Below are positions 16,841-26,922 of a DNA stretch of 64,000 nucleotides, piece by piece. The DNA lies in NCBI RefSeq assembly GCF_002993285.1, contig NZ_CP027433.1:1364001-1428000 (forward strand), written 5' to 3'. Made by a program: the position numbers and the translations under genes. The notes under the pieces are model-generated. The model did not search any database. It was not told the DNA's origin and saw only the letters and a program-made list of their open reading frames with translations. The DNA is from Gordonia iterans. GTDB taxonomy: Bacteria > Actinomycetota > Actinomycetes > Mycobacteriales > Mycobacteriaceae. Position 1 is the first letter of the stretch. Each line of letters begins with the position of its first letter.

Positions 16841-18061
16841 TCAGTTCTCGCTCAGGTCCCGCCACAGCAGGTGCGCCCACCACGGCAGGTCGTGGCCGCC
16901 GGCGTACCGGGTCGACCGCACCGGCAGGCCCGCAGCTGCCAGCTCGTCGGCGAGCGCTTCGACCGGCTCGACCAGCAGGTCTTCGTAGTCGCCCACCGCC
17001 ACGTGCACCGGCGCCCGAGCGCCGTGGTCGTCGCCGGCCGCCGCGAGTTCGTCGGCGATCCAGCTGCGCTCGCCGGTGAAGTCGGCCGGGCGGGCGGTCA
17101 GACCGGGCCGCCACCACATCGACGGCGAGTACGCGAGGACCTCGTCGACGGCGTCCGGGAACCAGGCCGCCGCGGCGAGGGCGGACAGTCCGCCGAGGCT
17201 CTGGCCGGCCCACACAGCCGGGCACCGGTCCCAGCCGAGCCGCCGCCGTGCCCGATCCAGCAGCTCGGCGACGGCCCGCAGGACGTCGCGGTTCGCGCCG
17301 AGCAGCCGCAACCGGGAGGCGGGCTGCGCGGGGGCGTCGATTCCAAGCAGGGCGACCGGTCGCCGCAGCCGGGATCGCGCCAGGACGCCCGGCAAGTCGC
17401 AGCGGTCGAACCACACCCCGGCGTCGAACAGCACCACCAGACGCGGCGGGCCGGGGGCGTCGCGGCCGATCGGCTCGGTGAGGCGCCACCGGACCGGGTC
17501 GCCGGAATCCGGATCGGCGTCGAGCGGGCCGGCGGCGGCGAGGGCGATCGCGGGCCGGCCGGTGCGGCGCCAGCGGGACAGATCCGGTGCCCCGTCGGTG
17601 CGCAGCACCGAGCCGAACGGCGAGGCCACGGAGTCGGCATTCGCGGGATCGTTCACCGCGCCGCGGGCCACTGCGCGCGAGAAGTGCACGCGGCCGTCGA
17701 CGAAGGCGGGGTCGTCGTCGGCACAGACGTAGAAGCGATACGACGCCATGGCGCCCCGCGGAACGCGGAACTCGGTGGACCAGCGGCCCGACCGGTCCCG
17801 GCGCATCTGTCCGTCGGCGGCACGGGGGCCTTCGGTGATCCGGTTGACCCAGGCGAAGACCCCGGCGGCGTCCGGGGCGCCGTCGTAGGCGAGCGTGACA
17901 CGCTGGTGCGACGGGTCGTCGGGATCGTCGTCGAGCGCCGGAGTCAGTTGAGGTGGCGGGGGTTCGATGAGAGCCAGGTTAGCCGTCCGACCGAACTGGC
18001 GGCCCCAAGGGTTGAGTGCTGGCACTCGCGTGGGTAGAGTGCTAGGCGGCTGACGGATCAC
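16841..18061 (-). CDS. enterochelin-esterase-like (Fes family) hydrolase
   Basis: An esterase resembling Fes/IroD-type siderophore esterases. An N-terminal beta-sandwich ([20 protein letters not shown] to [10 protein letters not shown]) precedes the catalytic domain. That domain has [14 protein letters not shown], the nucleophile elbow [19 protein letters not shown], and the His motif [13 protein letters not shown]. The fold is cytoplasmic with no signal peptide. The start is uncertain. The ATG at 18061 gives 406 residues but puts the 5' end across the groES promoter and CIRCE on the other strand. A GTG at 18025, or a later start, is plausible. No siderophore genes are adjacent, so the real substrate is open. 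Confidence 0.78.
   Translation of the reverse strand: MIRQPPSTLPTRVPALNPWGRQFGRTANLALIEPPPPQLTPALDDDPDDPSHQRVTLAYDGAPDAAGVFAWVNRITEGPRAADGQMRRDRSGRWSTEFRVPRGAMASYRFYVCADDDPAFVDGRVHFSRAVARGAVNDPANADSVASPFGSVLRTDGAPDLSRWRRTGRPAIALAAAGPLDADPDSGDPVRWRLTEPIGRDAPGPPRLVVLFDAGVWFDRCDLPGVLARSRLRRPVALLGIDAPAQPASRLRLLGANRDVLRAVAELLDRARRRLGWDRCPAVWAGQSLGGLSALAAAAWFPDAVDEVLAYSPSMWWRPGLTARPADFTGERSWIADELAAAGDDHGARAPVHVAVGDYEDLLVEPVEALADELAAAGLPVRSTRYAGGHDLPWWAHLLWRDLSEN
18012..18045 (+). promoter_or_regulatory. groES promoter with CIRCE (HrcA) operator
   Basis: CTGGCACTC and GAGTGCTAG separated by 9 bp (18019-18045) match the CIRCE consensus TTAGCACTC-N9-GAGTGCTAA apart from end positions. TTGAGT at 18012 and TAGAGT at 18035 give a 17-bp-spaced promoter overlapping it. 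HrcA binding here would repress groES until heat or folding stress. Confidence 0.85.
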
Positions 18062-18145
18062 CGCCGCGGCACCCGCGACGACGCGGCACCCGAACCCCAG
18101 CCGACAACTCTGAACGAATCACACGAAACGAGAAGGACTGACATC

Positions 18146-18445
18146 GTGGCAGGCGTGAACATCAAGCCGCTTGAGGACAAGATCCTTGTGCAGGCCATCG
18201 AGGCCGAGACGACCACCGCTTCCGGTCTGGTCATCCCGGATTCGGCCAAGGAGAAGCCCCAGGAGGGCAAGGTCATCGCCGTCGGCCCCGGCCGCTGGGA
18301 TGACGAGGGCGAGAACCGTATCCCGGTCGACGTCGCCGAGGGCGACACCGTCATCTACAGCAAGTACGGCGGCACCGAAATCAACTACGACGGTCAGGCC
18401 TACCTGATCCTGTCGGCGCGCGACATCCTCGCCGTCGTCGGCTGA
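18146..18445 (+). CDS. groES: co-chaperonin GroES
   Basis: The 10-kDa heptameric cap of the GroEL folding chamber. The 99-residue protein has [18 protein letters not shown], the mobile-loop region [18 protein letters not shown] (the IVL-type GroEL contact is here LVI), and [17 protein letters not shown]. It starts at GTG 18146 behind an AGAAGGA ribosome-binding site. It is controlled by the CIRCE element upstream and closed by a strong terminator directly after. No groEL follows, unlike M. tuberculosis, where groEL1 is the next gene. Confidence 0.96.
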   Translation: MAGVNIKPLEDKILVQAIEAETTTASGLVIPDSAKEKPQEGKVIAVGPGRWDDEGENRIPVDVAEGDTVIYSKYGGTEINYDGQAYLILSARDILAVVG

Positions 18446-18465
18446 TCACCGCCAGACCGCACACA

Positions 18466-18500
18466 GAACCGCCCCGGCAGGAATCCTGCCGGGGCGGTTC
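18466..18500 (+). terminator. strong hairpin terminator after groES
   Basis: A perfect GC-rich inverted repeat, GAACCGCCCCGGCAGG and CCTGCCGGGGCGGTTC around a tiny loop, starts 20 bp after the groES stop. There is no long U tract, as is usual in high-GC actinobacteria. It isolates groES as a single-gene unit. Confidence 0.85.
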
Positions 18501-18572
18501 TGTCGTTCGGTGGTCGAGCCTGTCGTTCGGTGGTCGAGCCTGTCTTCGGTGGTCGAGCGGAGTCGAGACCCC
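18501..18572. repeat. 20-bp tandem repeat of the GGTGGTCGAGC type
   Basis: TGTCGTTCGGTGGTCGAGCC occurs at 18501 and 18521, with a third shortened copy at 18541 that runs into GGAGTCGAGACCCCC. The GGTGGTCGAGCGGAGTCGAGACC core looks like a dispersed intergenic palindromic repeat known in several high-GC actinobacteria. It lies between the groES terminator and the 3' end of whiB. Confidence 0.7.
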
Positions 18573-18574
18573 CG

Positions 18575-18874
18575 TCAGGATGCCAGCGAGTGCGCGGGGC
18601 GCCGGCGCCGGAGCAGATGCCGGTCGTGCTCGGTCAGGCCGCCCCAGATTCCGTACACTTCGTCGACGGCGAGCGCGTGCGAGCGGCACTGCTCGATCAC
18701 CGGGCACGATGCGCAGATCTGCTTGGCGCGGCGCTCACGCTGCATGCGGGCGTGGCCGCGTTCCCCCTCGGGGTGGAAGAACACCGAGGAGTCCAGCCCG
18801 CGGCAGTCGCCCAGGCGCTGCCAGTCCCAGAAGTCGGCGTTCGGCCCGGGCAGTCGGTCTGCGGTGATGGTCAC
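18575..18874 (-). CDS. whiB3: WhiB-family iron-sulphur regulator, WhiB3-like
   Basis: A 99-residue WhiB protein that binds a redox-sensitive 4Fe-4S cluster through four cysteines: one in DCRGLD, two in CASC and one in EQCRSH. A G-[VI]-W-G-G turn (YGIWGGLTEHDR) and a basic tail for DNA and sigma-factor contact follow. The LPGPNADFWDWQ start and FFHPEGERG match M. tuberculosis WhiB3, which occupies the same position near groES. I chose GTG 18874 with AGGGAG upstream; an ATG at 18932-18934 would add 20 non-conserved residues. It is transcribed toward groES. Confidence 0.9.
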   Translation of the reverse strand: MTITADRLPGPNADFWDWQRLGDCRGLDSSVFFHPEGERGHARMQRERRAKQICASCPVIEQCRSHALAVDEVYGIWGGLTEHDRHLLRRRRPAHSLAS

Positions 18875-19147
18875 GGCGCACTCCCTATTCTCAGTGGTTC
18901 TCCAGTGGTCCTCAGGTGATCCGCTGGCTTGCATCGCTCACGCTAGGGTGTGCAAATCTGACGAGTCAAACAGCCTCTGCAAGGGTTCTGAGCAGCAATT
19001 TTTCCGCAAGGTTAACGGACGGAACTGCTCCTGCGGTTTCGCCGGAGCCGCGTAACGCGGAGTAAACATGTCGGTGACGCACAGGCATCGGCGACGGCTG
19101 GATGTCACCGAGTGTTACGCCCCGCGAAATCCGATGAGATGAGGATC

Positions 19148-19966
19148 ATGATCGATGCGCCGACCGGCCGGCACCACTGGGAGCGGGCTGTGGAGTTCGG
19201 AGCCCACGGACGGGTCGCCGCCGCGCGCACGGTGCTCGACGAGGTCGCCGCGGCCGCCGGTACCTCCGCGGCGGTGACCTCTCTCGCGGCCAGCACCCGA
19301 GGTTCGCTGATCCGGCAGGCGGGCGGGCACCGGGCCGCGCGGGCCGCCGACGGGCGGGCCTGTGGGCTGGCCTCGGCTGCGGCGACCGGGCAGGGCGGCC
19401 CTTGGCTCGCGGCGGCCTGGGTGGACGGGCTCGTCGGGCTCGCCGCCGACGGGCTGGGCGTCGCCGACTTCGCCGGGTCGCGCGCGCTTCTGGACCGGGC
19501 CGACCGATTCCTCGGCGAGCACTTCCCGCCGGGGCCGGACGAGGCCGGCGAGGAGCTGGAGTGGTGCACCGTGCCGCGTGTCCGGTTGCGCGTGTCGTGG
19601 GTGCGCACCGAGTGGGGGCTGTACTCCGGCGACCTCGACACCGCCCGGTCCGCGTCGGCCGCCTCTCAGATCCTCGCCGAACGGCTGCCCTCGCCGCGGC
19701 ACCGACTCAAGACCGAACTCATCGCCGCGGCGGTGGCGGCGGCGGCCGGTGACACGCCCGGGGCGCGGCGCGCCGCCCGGGAGGTCTTCGACCGCACCGG
19801 GGAACTGGGGCTGGCGCCGCTGCGCTGGGCGGCGGCGACGCTGCTGACCGGGGTGACGCCCGGGGGCGGAGAGTATCCGGCGGAGGCCGACCGCCTGCGT
19901 GCGATCCTGGCCCGTCGGGGCATGCCGATCGCGCCCCTGACCCTCGGGGAGCGGCACGGTCGATAA
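19148..19966 (+). CDS. hypothetical protein of the Rv3415c position, helical-repeat type
   Basis: A 272-residue Ala-rich helical protein with TPR-like paired helices (for example HWERAVEFGAHGRVAAARTV and LYSGDLDTARSASAASQIL). It also has the ending GMPIAPLTLGERHGR. No catalytic motif is seen. It lies between whiB3 and sigD exactly as Rv3415c does in M. tuberculosis, suggesting a conserved but uncharacterised role tied to SigD or WhiB regulation. In-frame ATGs at 19139 and 19112 are alternative starts; 19148 follows a GAGATGAGG stretch. The 273 bp upstream contains the divergent promoters. Confidence 0.72.
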   Translation: MIDAPTGRHHWERAVEFGAHGRVAAARTVLDEVAAAAGTSAAVTSLAASTRGSLIRQAGGHRAARAADGRACGLASAAATGQGGPWLAAAWVDGLVGLAADGLGVADFAGSRALLDRADRFLGEHFPPGPDEAGEELEWCTVPRVRLRVSWVRTEWGLYSGDLDTARSASAASQILAERLPSPRHRLKTELIAAAVAAAAGDTPGARRAAREVFDRTGELGLAPLRWAAATLLTGVTPGGGEYPAEADRLRAILARRGMPIAPLTLGERHGR

Positions 19967-20018
19967 GCTCGTGCGAACGGAACCAGAGGCGATGTAACAC
20001 TTCGAGCACAGCGAGACG

Positions 20019-20591
20019 ATGAAACTGACAGGTGAGGCGCTGGACCAGAAGGTCCGGGAAGCGGCACGCGGGGACCGCGCAGCGCTGAGCTCAGTGCTCG
20101 AGAGTGTGCGAGAACCCGTTCTCCGCTACTGCCGGGCACGGATGGGTGCCGGCGAACGGCACCTGTTCTCGGCCGACGATGTGGCGCAGGAGGTGTTGAT
20201 GGCGGTGATGACGGCGGTGCCCCGGTACCAAGACCAGGGGCGCCCGTTCATGGCGTTCGTCTACGGCATCGCCTCGCACAAGGTCGCCGATGCCATGCGC
20301 TCGGCGGCCCGCGTGAAGGCCGATCCGGTCGACGCCGTGCCCGAATCCATCGACACGTCCACCGGGCCCGAGCAGCGCGCGCTCGACAGCGACGCCAGCC
20401 GCCGGATGGCCCGGCTGCTGGAGAACCTGCCGGAGAAACAGCGCGAGATCCTCGTATTGCGCCTGGTGGTCGGCATGTCGGCAGAGGAGACCGCCGAAGT
20501 GGTCGGGAGCAGCGCCGGAGCGGTCCGCGTCGCGCAGCACCGGGCGCTGGCGAAACTGAAGAAGCTCATGACCCAGGGAGGTGAACGGTGA
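20019..20591 (+). CDS. sigD: ECF RNA polymerase sigma factor SigD
   Basis: A 190-residue alternative sigma factor. The sigma-2 region is SADDVAQEVLMAVMTAVPRY with RPFMAFVYGIASHKVADAMR. The sigma-4 helix-turn-helix is LPEKQREILVLRLVVGMSAEETAEVVGSSAGAVRVAQHRALAKLK. It is held inactive by the membrane anti-sigma factor encoded next, whose GTG overlaps this stop. In mycobacteria SigD supports ribosomal and stationary-phase expression. Gene order and length match. Confidence 0.94.
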   Translation: MKLTGEALDQKVREAARGDRAALSSVLESVREPVLRYCRARMGAGERHLFSADDVAQEVLMAVMTAVPRYQDQGRPFMAFVYGIASHKVADAMRSAARVKADPVDAVPESIDTSTGPEQRALDSDASRRMARLLENLPEKQREILVLRLVVGMSAEETAEVVGSSAGAVRVAQHRALAKLKKLMTQGGER

Positions 20592-21436
20592 CTGACGACC
20601 AGATCCGCGCGGCGGGCGGACCGAACGACGACACCGTGTCCGTCGACCTGAACGCCGTCCGGCACGACGACGAGTTCCTCGATGCTCTGATCGTCGGCAG
20701 CGCACTGCCGCTGTCCGACGCGGCGGAGCGCGAGCTGGGCGGACTGCTGTTCGCCTGGCGCACCGAGTCACTGGCCGCGCCGGCACCGGTGCAGCCGACG
20801 CTCGCCGACGTCGAGAAGGCGATCGCCGCGCAGGAGACGACGGCCAAGCGACGCGCAGCCACGCGCCACCTGCGGCTGATCTCCGGTGCCGCCGCGATCA
20901 CCGCCGTCGCCGCGGCTGGCCTGCTGGTTCTCTCGGAGAACTCACAGCCCGGCGATCCGCTGTGGAACGTCAAGAAGGTCGTCTTCGCCGAGGAGGCGAC
21001 GCAGACTCAGGCGACCGTCGACGTGCAGAACAATCTCGAGCGCGCCGAAGAGGCGCTGGCGGCCGGCGACACGGGCAAGGCCGTCGAGCTGGTCGATCGC
21101 GCCGAGCGTGACCTGCGTCCGGTCAGCGACCCGGCGACCCGCGAACGCATGCAGCAGTGGATCAAGCGGTTGCGCGACGACGACGGCCAGCCGGACGATC
21201 CGCTGTCCGCCGCCCGGAGTTCGGACGCGGCGTCGCTGCCGACCGATGTCACCAGCGACTCCGAAGCGCCGACGTCGGTGACCGTGACGGTGACGCCCAG
21301 CGGGCCCTCGTCGCAGCCGTCGTCACCTCCGCCGTCGTCGTCGACGCCGTCCTCGCCGTCGTCGTCGGTTCCGCAGTCGTCCGGGTCGCCGTCTCGTCCG
21401 GCTTCAGAGCAGGTCTCACCGGTTCCCAGCCGCTGA
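20588..21436 (+). CDS. rsdA: anti-sigma-D factor RsdA
   Basis: A 282-residue single-pass membrane anti-sigma factor. The cytoplasmic N-terminus contains VSVDLNAVRHDDEFLDAL, the SigD-binding stretch seen in RsdA. A transmembrane helix lies at about residues 98-116 (ISGAAAITAVAAAGLLVL). The extracytoplasmic part has a DUF-type LERAEEALAAGDTGKAVELV segment and a long Ser/Pro-rich tail from about residue 237. The tail is low complexity and may cross the wall. Release of SigD probably needs proteolysis of this protein. Confidence 0.9.
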   Translation: MTDDQIRAAGGPNDDTVSVDLNAVRHDDEFLDALIVGSALPLSDAAERELGGLLFAWRTESLAAPAPVQPTLADVEKAIAAQETTAKRRAATRHLRLISGAAAITAVAAAGLLVLSENSQPGDPLWNVKKVVFAEEATQTQATVDVQNNLERAEEALAAGDTGKAVELVDRAERDLRPVSDPATRERMQQWIKRLRDDDGQPDDPLSAARSSDAASLPTDVTSDSEAPTSVTVTVTPSGPSSQPSSPPPSSSTPSSPSSSVPQSSGSPSRPASEQVSPVPSR

Positions 21437-21467
21437 CCGGCAGGAGAACGGCCCGTGCGGCCGGAGT

Positions 21468-21857
21468 TCAGCGCCGGTCGCGGAACAAGGCGTGCGCGTC
21501 GGCGAAGCCCCGGCAGTAGTCCCAGGTCACATAGTCTTCCGGACGCGGATCCAGGGCCGGCTCGTGCGGGCGCACCGAACCGTCGGCCAGCAGCTGAAGC
21601 AGGCTGGCGCGCAGCATGTCCCAGTCGTGGAAGTGATCTTCGCGACAGTCCTCACACACGACGACGAGTCCACGGATGCCGCGAGGGGCGAGAAGTCGCT
21701 GATACACCTCGAGATCGGCGAGATCTTCGGTGACCGCCTCGCGCTCCTGATCGTCCAGCGGCACACCGGGTTCCAGCGCGTCGAGGGCTGCGGCGGGATC
21801 GCTCGGATCGTCGGCGAACGGATCCGGCGGCATGCCGGGAGGAAAGTGGTCGTGCAC
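21468..21857 (-). CDS. DUF5319 family protein
   Basis: A 129-residue acidic protein with no signal or membrane segment. It starts [18 protein letters not shown] (GTG 21857) and contains [20 protein letters not shown], a Cys-x-x-Cys followed by His residues that may bind metal. It ends [20 protein letters not shown]. It is conserved between rsdA and guaB in mycolic-acid actinobacteria (Rv3412 position). The function is unknown. It is convergent with rsdA and divergent from guaB, so it shares the 64-bp promoter region with guaB. Confidence 0.85.
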   Translation of the reverse strand: MHDHFPPGMPPDPFADDPSDPAAALDALEPGVPLDDQEREAVTEDLADLEVYQRLLAPRGIRGLVVVCEDCREDHFHDWDMLRASLLQLLADGSVRPHEPALDPRPEDYVTWDYCRGFADAHALFRDRR

Positions 21858-21870
21858 GGTTCCACCGTAG

Positions 21871-23433
<1,563 letters not shown>

Positions 23434-23455
23434 ACCAGAGAAAGGCGCGATCCTC

Positions 23456-24622
23456 GTGCGTGACCTCGTCGAATTCGGGATGGGCCGGACCGCCCGCCGG
23501 ACCTATGAACTCGAAGACATCTCGATCGTGCCGTCCCGGCGGACCCGATCGTCGAAGCACACCTCGACCGCCTGGCAGATCGACGCCTACCGGTTCGAGA
23601 TGCCGTTCCTGAATCACCCCACCGATGCTCTCGGCTCGCCCGAGTCGGTGATCGCGCTTGGCCGGCTCGGGTCGCTCGGCGTCCTCAACGGCGAGGGCCT
23701 GTGGGCCCGGCACGACGACGTCGAGGCCAAGATCGGCGAGTTGATCGACATCGCCGAGAACGACCCGGATCCGGCCGCGGCGGTTCGCCGGCTGCAGCAG
23801 CTGCACGCCGCGCCGATCCGCTCCGACCTGCTCGCTGCCGCGGTCTCGACGGTGCGCGAGGCCGGGGTGACCACCGCGGTCCGGGTCAGCCCGCAGCACG
23901 CGCCGGAGCTGACGCCCGCGCTGCTGGAGGCGGGACTGGAGATCCTCGTCGTGCACGGCACGATCATCTCCGCCGAGCACGTGACACTGGTCGACACCGG
24001 CAGCGAGGACGGGCTCCTCGCCGAACCGCTGAACCTGAAGACGTTCATCTCCGATCTGGACATCCCGGTGATCGCCGGCGGCGTGCACGACCACCGCACA
24101 GCTCTGCACCTGATGCGAACCGGGGCCGCCGGTGTGATCGTCGGCTACGGCTCCGCAGAGGGGGCGACGACGACCAACGAGGTGCTGGGCATCGGCGTGC
24201 CGATGGCGACCGCGATCGCCGACGCCGCTGCGGCGCGGCGCGACTACCTGGACGAGACCGGTGGCCGCTACGTGCACGTGATCGCCGACGGCGACCTGCA
24301 CACCTCCGGCGACGTCGCGAAGGCGATCGCCTGCGGCGCCGACGCGGTGTCGCTGGGCACCCTGCTGGCTGCGTCGGAGGAGGCGCCGGGACGGGGCTGG
24401 TACTGGCCGTCGGCCGCCGCGCACCCGGACACACCGCGCGGCGCGCTCCTTCAGGTGGCGCCCGCGGAGGGCCGCGCGAGCCTGCAGCGGGTGCTGACCG
24501 GACCGTCGGACGATCCGGACGGACTCCTCAACGTGGTCGGCGCGCTGCGCCGATCGATGGCCAAGGCGGGCTACGCCGATCTCAAGGAGTTCCAGAAGGT
24601 CGGTCTGTCGGTGCGCGGATGA
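23456..24622 (+). CDS. guaB3: GuaB3-family IMP dehydrogenase-related protein
   Basis: A 388-residue TIM-barrel protein of the GuaB3 family, without a CBS module. Seen are VEFGMGRTARRTYELEDISIVPSRRTR (cut here from two stretches), VIVGYGSAEGATTTNEVLGI and a C-terminal RRSMAKAGYADLKEFQKV. The Cys-loop of classical IMPDH is not recognisable; the equivalent loop has no SICTT. Activity on IMP or GMP is therefore not certain, although the family sits beside guaB throughout actinobacteria. It starts with GTG 23456 after an AGAAAGG site and is probably co-transcribed with guaB. Confidence 0.9.
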   Translation: MRDLVEFGMGRTARRTYELEDISIVPSRRTRSSKHTSTAWQIDAYRFEMPFLNHPTDALGSPESVIALGRLGSLGVLNGEGLWARHDDVEAKIGELIDIAENDPDPAAAVRRLQQLHAAPIRSDLLAAAVSTVREAGVTTAVRVSPQHAPELTPALLEAGLEILVVHGTIISAEHVTLVDTGSEDGLLAEPLNLKTFISDLDIPVIAGGVHDHRTALHLMRTGAAGVIVGYGSAEGATTTNEVLGIGVPMATAIADAAAARRDYLDETGGRYVHVIADGDLHTSGDVAKAIACGADAVSLGTLLAASEEAPGRGWYWPSAAAHPDTPRGALLQVAPAEGRASLQRVLTGPSDDPDGLLNVVGALRRSMAKAGYADLKEFQKVGLSVRG

Positions 24623-24637
24623 CCGTACGCTGAGGTC

Positions 24638-25033
24638 GTGGAGTCGATGGAGGACGTCTTCAGCTGGGTCGCCGTCGCCTTCGAGGCGCTCGGCGCGACG
24701 TCGATGGTGGTCGGATTCCTGATCGCCATCGTGCTGGGCGGTCGAGCGCTGCTGCGCGGTCAGGACGGCGGTGCCGCCTTCCAGACGGTGCGCCGGACCC
24801 TGGCCGGTGCGATCATGCTCGGTCTGGAGATCCTGGTCGCGGCCGATCTGATCCGGACCATCACGTCGAACCCGTCGCTCGAGGAGGCCGCGATCCTGGG
24901 GCTGATCGTGCTGATCCGGACCGTGCTGTCGCTCTCCATCCAGATCGAGATCGAGGGCGTGCTGCCGTGGAAGCGCGCGCTGCTGACCAGCGGTGCGAGC
25001 GTCGTCGCCGACGAGGTCACGCGCGCCAAGTAA
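24638..25033 (+). CDS. DUF1622 membrane protein
   Basis: A 131-residue integral membrane protein with three predicted helices: ALGATSMVVGFLIAIVLGG, LAGAIMLGLEILVAADLI and ILGLIVLIRTVLSLSIQI. This is the DUF1622 pattern. The EILVAADLIRTI segment and a short basic C-terminus are typical of the family. No transport or enzyme motif is evident. It starts with GTG 24638, 15 bp after guaB3; an in-frame ATG lies two codons on. Confidence 0.85.
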   Translation: MESMEDVFSWVAVAFEALGATSMVVGFLIAIVLGGRALLRGQDGGAAFQTVRRTLAGAIMLGLEILVAADLIRTITSNPSLEEAAILGLIVLIRTVLSLSIQIEIEGVLPWKRALLTSGASVVADEVTRAK

Positions 25034-25050
25034 GGGCGGGCTTCCTATCC

Positions 25051-25068
25051 TGATTGTGACAACAATCA
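25051..25068. promoter_or_regulatory. palindrome upstream of choD
   Basis: TGATTGT and ACAATCA are separated by GACA, a perfect 7-bp dyad 16 bp before the choD start and next to a TAGTAT that may be a -10 element. It does not resemble the KstR cholesterol-regulon motif, so another regulator would be expected. Confidence 0.55.
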
Positions 25069-25083
25069 TTAGTATCTTTCACT

Positions 25084-26916
25084 ATGGCGAGCACTGACTT
25101 CGACGTCCTCATCATCGGATCCGGTTTCGGCGGCAGCGTGAGCGCGTTGCGGCTGGTGGAGAAGGGGTACCGGGTCGGCGTGATCGAAGCCGGCCGCCGC
25201 TTCGAGGACCACCAGTTCGCCAAGACCAGCTGGCGGCTCAACAAGTTCGTCTGGGCACCCAAGCTCGGGTTGATGGGGATCCAGCGCATCCATGTCCTCA
25301 AGGACGTGATGATCCTGGCCGGTGCAGGCGTCGGGGGCGGATCGCTCAACTACGCCAACACCCTGTACAAGCCGCCGACCCCGTTCTTCACCGACCCCCA
25401 GTGGAATCACATCACCGACTGGGAGGACGAGCTGACCCCGCACTACGAGCAGGCGCGGCGGATGCTCGGGGTGGTGACCAATCCGACGTTCACCAACTCC
25501 GATCGCATCATGAAGGAGGTCGCCGAGGAGATGGGGGCCGGCGAGACCTTCGGACCCACCCCGGTCGGCGTCTTCTTCGGCGCGAAAACCGGCGGGGAGG
25601 GCACGCCCGGCCAGACCGTCGACGATCCGTACTTCGGGGGCGCGGGTCCGCGCCGCACCGCGTGCACCGAGTGCGGCGCGTGTATGACCGGCTGTCGGGT
25701 CGGGGCCAAGAACACGCTGATGAAGAACTACCTCGGGATGGCCGAGGCCAACGGCGCGACGATCATCGACCGCACCACCGTCGACCGTCTCGAGCAGCGC
25801 TCGGACGGTACCTGGGTGGTCGGGACGCACGGGTCGTCGTCGTGGGGACCGCTGGGAGCGCGACGACGCCAGTTCACCGCGGACAACGTGATCGTCGCGG
25901 CCGGCACGTTCAACACGCAGCGCCTCCTGCACCATGCCAAGTACTCGACGCTGCCGAAGCTGTCGGACGCGATGGGCGAGCTGACCCGCACCAACTCCGA
26001 GTCGATTCTGGGCGCGCAGTCCGCCAAGTACGATCCGGCCGACGACTTCTCCGAGGGCGTGGCGATCACGTCGTCGTTCCATCCGGCATCGAACACGCAC
26101 ATCGAACCGGTCCGCTACGGCAAGGGCAGCAACGCCATGGCCTACCTGCAGACGCTGCTCACCGACGGCGGCACCCGGCGACACCGCTTCGGGCAGTTCC
26201 TCAGGGCGGTGCTGAAGAACCCGTTCCTGCTGGTGCGGCTCCTGATGGTCCGCAAGTGGAGTCAGCGGACGGTGATCGCGCTGGTGATGCAGAACAACAA
26301 CAACTCCCTGACCACCTTTGTGCGCAAGCGCGGACCGCTGAAGTACGTGACCAGCAAGCAGGGCAAGGGCGAGCCGAACCCGACGTGGATCCCGGAGGGC
26401 AACGAGGCCACGCGCCGGATCGCCGACAAGCTGCCCGGCGGCATTGCCGGCGGCACCTGGGGCGACATCGTCAACATGCCGATGACCGCGCACTACCTCG
26501 GCGGCTGCGTGATCTCCGACGATCCGTCGACCGGCGTGATCGACCCGTACCTGCGCGTGTGGAATTACCCGTCGCTGTACGTGACCGACGGCGCGGCGAT
26601 CTCGGCGAACCTGGGCGTGAACCCGTCGCTGTCGATCTGCGCGCAGGCCGAACGCGCCGCATCGCTGTGGCCGAACAAGGGGGAGACCGACCCGCGCCCG
26701 GCGCAGAGCGAAGGCTATCGGCGCATCACTCCGGTGCCGCCGGTGAAGCCGGTCGTGCCCGAGGGCGCGCCCGGTGCGTTGCGCTTGCCGATCACCCCGG
26801 TGTCGTCCACTGCAGCGTCGTCCACTGGGGCGTCGTCCACTGTGGTCCGCGAGGCCGCGTCGAAGCCGCGCGCGGCAGAGGACGTCGTCGCCGAGCAGAG
26901 CGGGGCCGACTCCTGA
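25084..26916 (+). CDS. choD: GMC-family flavoprotein, cholesterol oxidase ChoD-like
   Basis: An FAD-dependent GMC oxidoreductase of 610 residues in the M. tuberculosis ChoD position and family; direct cholesterol oxidation by this group is disputed. The dinucleotide-binding motif IIGSGFGGS is at residues 10-18. VGGGSLNYANTL and the C-terminal active-site segment TAHYLGGCVISDDPSTGV also fit. Residues 194-204 hold C-x2-C-x2-C-x3-C, a ferredoxin-like cluster motif inside a flavoprotein. The last 80 residues are Pro/Ser/Thr-rich and contain a tripled SST-type repeat (26803-26847), so the tail is probably disordered. Confidence 0.88.
   Translation: MASTDFDVLIIGSGFGGSVSALRLVEKGYRVGVIEAGRRFEDHQFAKTSWRLNKFVWAPKLGLMGIQRIHVLKDVMILAGAGVGGGSLNYANTLYKPPTPFFTDPQWNHITDWEDELTPHYEQARRMLGVVTNPTFTNSDRIMKEVAEEMGAGETFGPTPVGVFFGAKTGGEGTPGQTVDDPYFGGAGPRRTACTECGACMTGCRVGAKNTLMKNYLGMAEANGATIIDRTTVDRLEQRSDGTWVVGTHGSSSWGPLGARRRQFTADNVIVAAGTFNTQRLLHHAKYSTLPKLSDAMGELTRTNSESILGAQSAKYDPADDFSEGVAITSSFHPASNTHIEPVRYGKGSNAMAYLQTLLTDGGTRRHRFGQFLRAVLKNPFLLVRLLMVRKWSQRTVIALVMQNNNNSLTTFVRKRGPLKYVTSKQGKGEPNPTWIPEGNEATRRIADKLPGGIAGGTWGDIVNMPMTAHYLGGCVISDDPSTGVIDPYLRVWNYPSLYVTDGAAISANLGVNPSLSICAQAERAASLWPNKGETDPRPAQSEGYRRITPVPPVKPVVPEGAPGALRLPITPVSSTAASSTGASSTVVREAASKPRAAEDVVAEQSGADS
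26803..26847 (+). repeat. 15-bp tandem repeat in the 3' tail of choD
   Basis: TCGTCCACTG begins each of three consecutive 15-bp units (26803, 26818, 26833), differing at a few bases, and encodes an SST-containing tail. Confidence 0.8.
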
Positions 26917-26922
26917 GGGGCT

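Noticed and set aside
16680-16988. A small protein encoded inside the MITE-like element
   Set aside because: The frame runs out of the element into the antisense of the esterase gene and has no family resemblance.
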